Positions 59,452 through 64,000 of a stretch of 64,000 nucleotides of DNA are shown piece by piece. The DNA is from Aquanectria penicillioides. Lineage: Eukaryota > Ascomycota > Sordariomycetes > Hypocreales > Nectriaceae. Below the pieces are notes generated by a model. That model was given only the letters and a program-made list of their open reading frames with translations, did no database searches and was not told the origin of the DNA. The translations under genes were made by a program, and so were the position numbers. The first letter of the stretch is position 1. Each line of letters begins with the position of its first letter. Location of the stretch: assembly GCA_003415625.1 (NCBI GenBank), contig PYIU01000003.1:992001-1056000 (forward strand), written 5' to 3'.

Positions 59452-62400
59452 GGCTTGTGAACTGTCGGGCCTTCGGGTTAACAGCAGAAGGCGGCCTAGA
59501 GGGATGGCAAACAATCCTCGGGGCGAGGCCCAAAGGAAGGGCATCACTTCCTTTCATGCTAAACTGGGGACCGGACCGGGTCAAGCATCCAAAGGGCTAA
59601 GCTGGGCCAGAAAGATGAATATTTGCAAAAGAGATAAAAGGCCGGCCTTGCGGCGAGGCAGTCGTCGGTGGACACACGGTAACATATATAAACTTCCTCT
59701 CTCACGAGCTCATGACATTCCCAGATATTCTGATAGCCCATGAGCGGTTCTTGGTAGTCATGTCGAAGGCTTCTTCCAGTTGGTGGTGTTGTCCAAGGAT
59801 TTTATTGACGACGGAGCATGGCTTAGGTGAAGGAGTTATTCAGCACTGGCTAGAATGGCGGACATGGGCATTTTCTGGTTTCTGGACTACGAGAGAGGGC
59901 GCTTGCCCCCATCTCTTGACATTTTTGTGTTGTTGGTTTGATTTGTTTCTCTTTCCTTAGCAGGAACATGTTTGAGTAAGCATAAGCAGAACGGGCCAGC
60001 CAAGGCTTGTGTAGGTACTTTGCAAGCGGCTGAAGGGAAACCGGATGATGACTGAATGATGATGTCGCGATGAGATTTTGCTCTGTCACCCACCAATGAT
60101 GTCGATGAGTAGCGAAACTGCCGTGTTCCTTCTTCTCTCTCTTGTCTTTTTTCTTTCCCCCACATTCTTCTTTTCCACTTTTGTTACCTTGGGGATGTAT
60201 GAACAGAGGGTAGCCGGGAATTGAAGTGTTTTAAGAAGTTCTCGAAATCCATGAAGAGAGAGAGAGAGAGGCCTGGGTTGAAGTAGCAGCCGGAGGCGGG
60301 TAGAGAAGTGCAAGGTGGACCAGCTGGCAAAGAGTGTTGCAGGCATTCCCCGAGTTGAAGACGGGAACGAGGCGACGAATACTGAAGCGTTATATGTCCG
60401 TGAGGCGGGATGAGCATGGGACATGGGTCAGAGAGAGAGGCGAGGGTGGTGAGGCGAGGTGAAGCCCTGCCGGCGAAGGTGTGGGTGTGCGGTGGGCGTG
60501 TGCGTGTGTACCTGGTCGAGTGGTGATAAGTCTTGATCAAGCCCGCGAAACTCCACCACGCCGGCGACGAAGACGGGCTTTGGCAAGGGAGACATGGACA
60601 TGGAACGACAAGAAAGAAACGTCTATAAAAAAGAATATAAAGAAAAGAACAAAAGAGAAAAAAACGAAAGAGAAAAAAAAAAAAAAAACAAGCGGCGAGA
60701 ACAAGACGAAACGGGGGTCCGGGGTGAGGGGGGAATGGGTTGAGGACTTTCCATGGACCATGGCTACACACGGACCACTTGATGCGTTGGCCAACTCATC
60801 GCTGCAGTTGACAAGCGCCGCGCGCACTCGCATTCGCCGCCCTTTTGGGGACCCCGTTATGGGGACTCCTCTTTCGTTCGCCCCGTCTTCTCTCGGTGCT
60901 GCGCGTGCGTGTGAGCGGGAGGTTGCGGTTTTGTTTTATTCTTTTCGCGTGCTCTTTGGCCCAGGTGCTCCGCCCGTCGCCTGCACCCGCGCTGCCGCCG
61001 TCCCGCGTGGTGGTGGTGGTGGTGGTTCCCTCCAGGGACTGTCGTGGGTGGTTTTTACTGGGCGGCCCGGGGCTTGGGCTTCCCGCCCCTTGGACCAGAC
61101 CACCACCCTTGCCGCGCTTCGGAGGAGGGACAGACAGCGGGAGGGGTGGGTGCTGTGAGCTGTGCGGCGAGTCCTGTCGACTGGATTGCTGTCTTCTCTT
61201 CTTTTTACTTTTTCCTCTTGTTTGTCTTTTCTTTTTTCTTCCCTTTCCTGGTTCCGCAATCCACCGCTCTTCACTCTCGCTTCGCTTCAAATGTCGTCTG
61301 ATTTTTTTTTCCAATTTTTTTTTTCACACTGCTCTCCTTCGGGATCCTTTGCTACCCTGGCCAGCTGACTGTGGGTTCTCGTTGGATTCGGCAACGGAGA
61401 GCATGCTGAAGGAGGCGAGGGAGGGGATAATTGGCCGCCGTTGGATACAGTCGACTTGGGTTGGTTTTTGGCTTTGGAGTTACCAGTAGCAACACCTCCG
61501 GACTGGTCGGGCAGTCGATGCACATGCAGGCGTGTTGACAGGGTGGCATGCGAAGAATCGAGAAGCGAAGGACGACGAGCTGTGGTTTCAGAGGGAAGGA
61601 AGAAGAGGAGGAGAAAAGAACAGCGAGATTTTTTTTTTCCCCTTCCCTCTCTTCTTTCTGCTTCAACGGGAAAGGCGGGGAGGGGAAACCGTCTCTAACG
61701 TCAAGGGAGGGAAAGCTATGACTTTTCGAGGCCCCGATTCACGCGGGGGTCGAAACGGGGCGGAGCCGCGAGGCGTTCGGGGACCGGGGGTTGTCGCGGA
61801 CGGAGGTGGCGGAAGGTGGCGGAGCGGGCAATTGATGGCACGGCCTCGAGCAAGACGAAGCACTGGCAAGCACGAGCAGCAACGCAGAGAAAGATAAAAG
61901 ATCTGGAAAGAACGGACGACGGAGAGGCAGATGTGATATGGGGACTCGAATTTTCCGACGGGAGATGAGAGTCGGACGTGAGGTCGTCGGTCCGGGGTGG
62001 ATTTGCCAGACTCGGGGTCTCATTGGAGCGCGGCCGGCGACTGTGAGCGAATCGTCACCTCGGCGCTAGACGGATGGCTTTTTGGCTTCTCTTTTGGCGT
62101 GTTCGTCCCGCCGATGGCCCCCCTTTTTCGCCCTTGGTTGCCCATGTCAATGGATACGTCATGGTCGGAATCCCTGGAAGCAAGGGGTCGTGAGAGGGGA
62201 AAAAAAAAGTTTCAAAAGAGGGAAAGCTGAAGTCAGCTTTGTGTGGGCAAAGGGGGTGAGAGAGTCCTAGTTGGGACATGGGAGGGAGGTTTGCTGGAAA
62301 CGAGTGTGCCAGCGACCAAGCCTTTTTCCCTTTTCCTCGCCTGTCCCAGCTCATAAAAAGACAGCATCGGCTAGCGGAGTGCCGTGTCTCGCTCGTAACT

Positions 62401-63128
62401 TGAGCCCAGACGGATGGGCGAAGGGTGAGCATCTCAGAAGGGAGAGAGTGTTTCAGCGGTCTCACGTGCTAGTGTGCATCCGTGGGCTCCGTCTATAAGA
62501 TCACAACGCATTCCTCGCGCCGTTCAGCACAGAACCACGTCTTCACGGTGGAGCAGAAATGGGGAAGAAGGGAAGAATAAGAATAAAAAACAAAGGACCA
62601 GGAGCATGCGCATCTCGAAGGATCGAGGGAAGCTTACGATTCAAGGCGGAAGGTTGCTGCTGACTTTAGGGCAAACCTAGGGCAGCGGGGCAGCTTGCGG
62701 AGAGCATGGCTCAGAGCGTTCACTGGCGGCGGGAAGCGGAGGGGTTCAGCCATCCAGCCGATTTCAGCAAAGGAAAGGTCAGAAAGCTGTGGTGGGTGTC
62801 CTCCGCAAGCCGTTCTGTGCCAAGCCTGGCCTGGCGATGTGGGTGAATAGTGCGCAGTGAGCAGTGCGCAGTGAGCAGTGAGCAGCGAGCAGCGAGTGGT
62901 GAGTGTTGATGAGCCAGGCACAATGCGAGAATGGTTTCTTGAAGAATACAATGAATGATATTGCCCGGCTCAAGCCAGTCAAAGCCTTGTGTGCCATGAG
63001 TATTAGTGGTATCACATTAACGCCAAATTTTACCCTCCCAGAGTACACCCTAACTTTGATGGTCTGTACATGCTTGTGCAAATAGATCCCCCAAATAAAA
63101 TGTCCCATGCGCCTATCATGAACCTTCA
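59452..63128. other. 3.7-kb convergent gene-poor region
   Basis: Stops of ARL8 (plus) and the GT17 gene (minus) face each other, yet the gap is large. Parts resemble fungal leaders: CT-rich on the minus strand at 60.1-60.75 kb, and CT-rich on the plus strand at 61.15-61.35 kb. An A15-16 run lies at 60,673, and purine-rich DNA at 61.5-62.3 kb. I found no frame with recognised domains. A short or non-coding gene is possible. Confidence 0.45.
62848..62905 (+). repeat. Tandem GTGAGCA/GTGCGCA heptamers
   Basis: About eight imperfect heptamers (GTGCGCA, GTGAGCA, GCGAGCA) lie in tandem. It is simple-sequence DNA in the 3' flank of the GT17 gene. Confidence 0.75.
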
Positions 63129-64000
63129 TCACGGATAGTCCCTGAACCCGGCTGAATCCCCATCTCGATCCAACATGTATGCAAACCGCGTCTGATCCTG
63201 AAGCAAAGGTTTCGGTACATCGAGGTTGTTATCGATGCGCTCGAATATGTCCGACTTGCGATTCCACAAGTCCAGCCCTCCGCGCACGGCTTCGGCAATG
63301 CGGTCGCGGTCGCGAAAGTATTCATGGTTCATCGACACGTGCGAGAAGCTCGACATTTTGTTGAGGAACTGCTCTATGGTGGCGAAGCATGAGCTGCAAT
63401 GCCAACCGGCATTGGCCAGGATGCCCTTTTCTAGGTCTCGGAGGATGGGGATGCCGGCGTCGCCATTGCGCAGGTTCGTTGGCCGGAGGGTCTTGGTCAT
63501 GCCTTGAAAGTAAGTCGCCTGGGGATGAGGCCACTCCGGTCCCTTGTGAAGGAATTGGAATGAATAGTAGTAGAATTTGGAGGACAGGGTGAGGCGTCGA
63601 GGAAATTCGCATGTTCGCAGGACGAGGAGGCTTGCGGGGCGAGGAATCTCGTCAACGTCAGCCACGAGGATGACATCGCCCTCGACGGGGATCTGACGGC
63701 CGCTGAGAGTTGGAAAGACCTGCTCAAACATGGCGTTGCGCTGGAGGTCCTCGTAGTCCCATGGCGTTTTGGGCTTGAAGCTCTCTGGGAACTTTAGCTC
63801 GTGGTATATCATCTTGTCGTGAAATTGGGAAAAGCGATCCCATTCGTTGTGGATGGTGAGATTCTTCTCGCCACCCTGGAAGCTTCGCGGCGACTCGACA
63901 ATGATGAAGTAGTCAATATATTCGTAGAGAGTTCGAAGGCGGATCTCGAGAAAGTCTAGCTCGCTATTGACCATGAAGAGGTCATAAATCTTGCGCTCGC
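63129..64000 (-). CDS. Glycosyltransferase family 17 protein (N-acetylglucosaminyltransferase III-like), 5' end outside window
   Basis: The frame enters from the right edge and stops at 63129, giving about 290 C-terminal residues. It opens with RKIYDLFMVNSELDFLEIRL, then YFIIVESPRSF, VILVADVDEIPRP (the DxD-type motif of the family), YYYSFQFLHKGPEWPHPQ, GWHCSSCF and HVSMNHEYFRDRDRI. These are the conserved blocks of GT17, whose animal member adds the bisecting GlcNAc to N-glycans using UDP-GlcNAc. The fungal enzymes' acceptor is not established. The ATG at 63974 lies inside the conserved region, so it is not the true start. A signal anchor for Golgi retention would be expected in the missing 5' part. 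No frame break was seen. Confidence 0.9.
   Translation of the reverse strand, partial: ERKIYDLFMVNSELDFLEIRLRTLYEYIDYFIIVESPRSFQGGEKNLTIHNEWDRFSQFHDKMIYHELKFPESFKPKTPWDYEDLQRNAMFEQVFPTLSGRQIPVEGDVILVADVDEIPRPASLLVLRTCEFPRRLTLSSKFYYYSFQFLHKGPEWPHPQATYFQGMTKTLRPTNLRNGDAGIPILRDLEKGILANAGWHCSSCFATIEQFLNKMSSFSHVSMNHEYFRDRDRIAEAVRGGLDLWNRKSDIFERIDNNLDVPKPLLQDQTRFAYMLDRDGDSAGFRDYP

Noticed and set aside
1..64000. CRISPR array, prophage, insertion sequence or bacterial operon
   Set aside because: The window is eukaryotic (spliceosomal introns, eukaryotic-only families), and no regularly spaced repeats of that kind were seen.

Overview
The window is nuclear DNA of a filamentous ascomycete, most likely a Sordariomycete and plausibly Hypocreales. 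Genes carry short introns (49-111 nt, one of 229 nt) with GTRAGT-type donors and CTAAC/CTGAC-like branch sites. The proteins match the fungal families MRP51, HOS3, MSB2, DUF3433, PHO80/PREG-type cyclin, ERV2 and secreted tyrosinase. Upstream regions are long and often pyrimidine-rich, and there are no operons. The order-level placement is inference.

Layout. 0-13 kb: the MRP51 mitoribosomal protein (minus, cut by the left edge) is divergent from a tRNA-guanine transglycosylase (plus). A GPI-anchored cysteine-rich secreted protein (minus) is divergent from the HOS3-type histone deacetylase (plus), which converges on histidinol phosphatase (minus). 13-24 kb: a large DUF3433 membrane protein and the signalling mucin MSB2, both minus. 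24-33 kb: a 9.2-kb gene-poor stretch with an AT-rich patch and a possible tRNA-derived repeat. 33-43 kb: ERV2-like sulfhydryl oxidase, proteasome beta-1 (PRE3) and a PHO80/PREG-like cyclin, all plus. 43-55 kb, all minus: an acetoacetate-decarboxylase-like protein, a secreted tyrosinase and RNA polymerase I subunit RPA2. 58-64 kb: ARL8 GTPase (plus) and a GT17 N-acetylglucosaminyltransferase (minus, cut by the right edge).

The genes do not form one pathway. Most are core functions: mitochondrial and cytosolic translation, histidine synthesis, chromatin, rRNA transcription, proteasome, and ER redox or trafficking. To these are added surface or secreted functions (MSB2, GPI protein, tyrosinase).

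The most consistent unexpected signal is technical. Seven of the fourteen genes can only be read through if one base is added at a homopolymer. There are nine well-supported sites and two inferred ones, and the missing base always has the same sign. Essential genes (RPA2, PRE3) are hit, so under-called homopolymers in the assembly explain it better than biology. I found no convincing previously undescribed system. The best biological oddities are a 15-nt exon carrying the PRE3 processing site, a GC-AG intron in the tyrosinase, an in-frame stop-free intron in the GPI protein, and the tandem repeats of MSB2.
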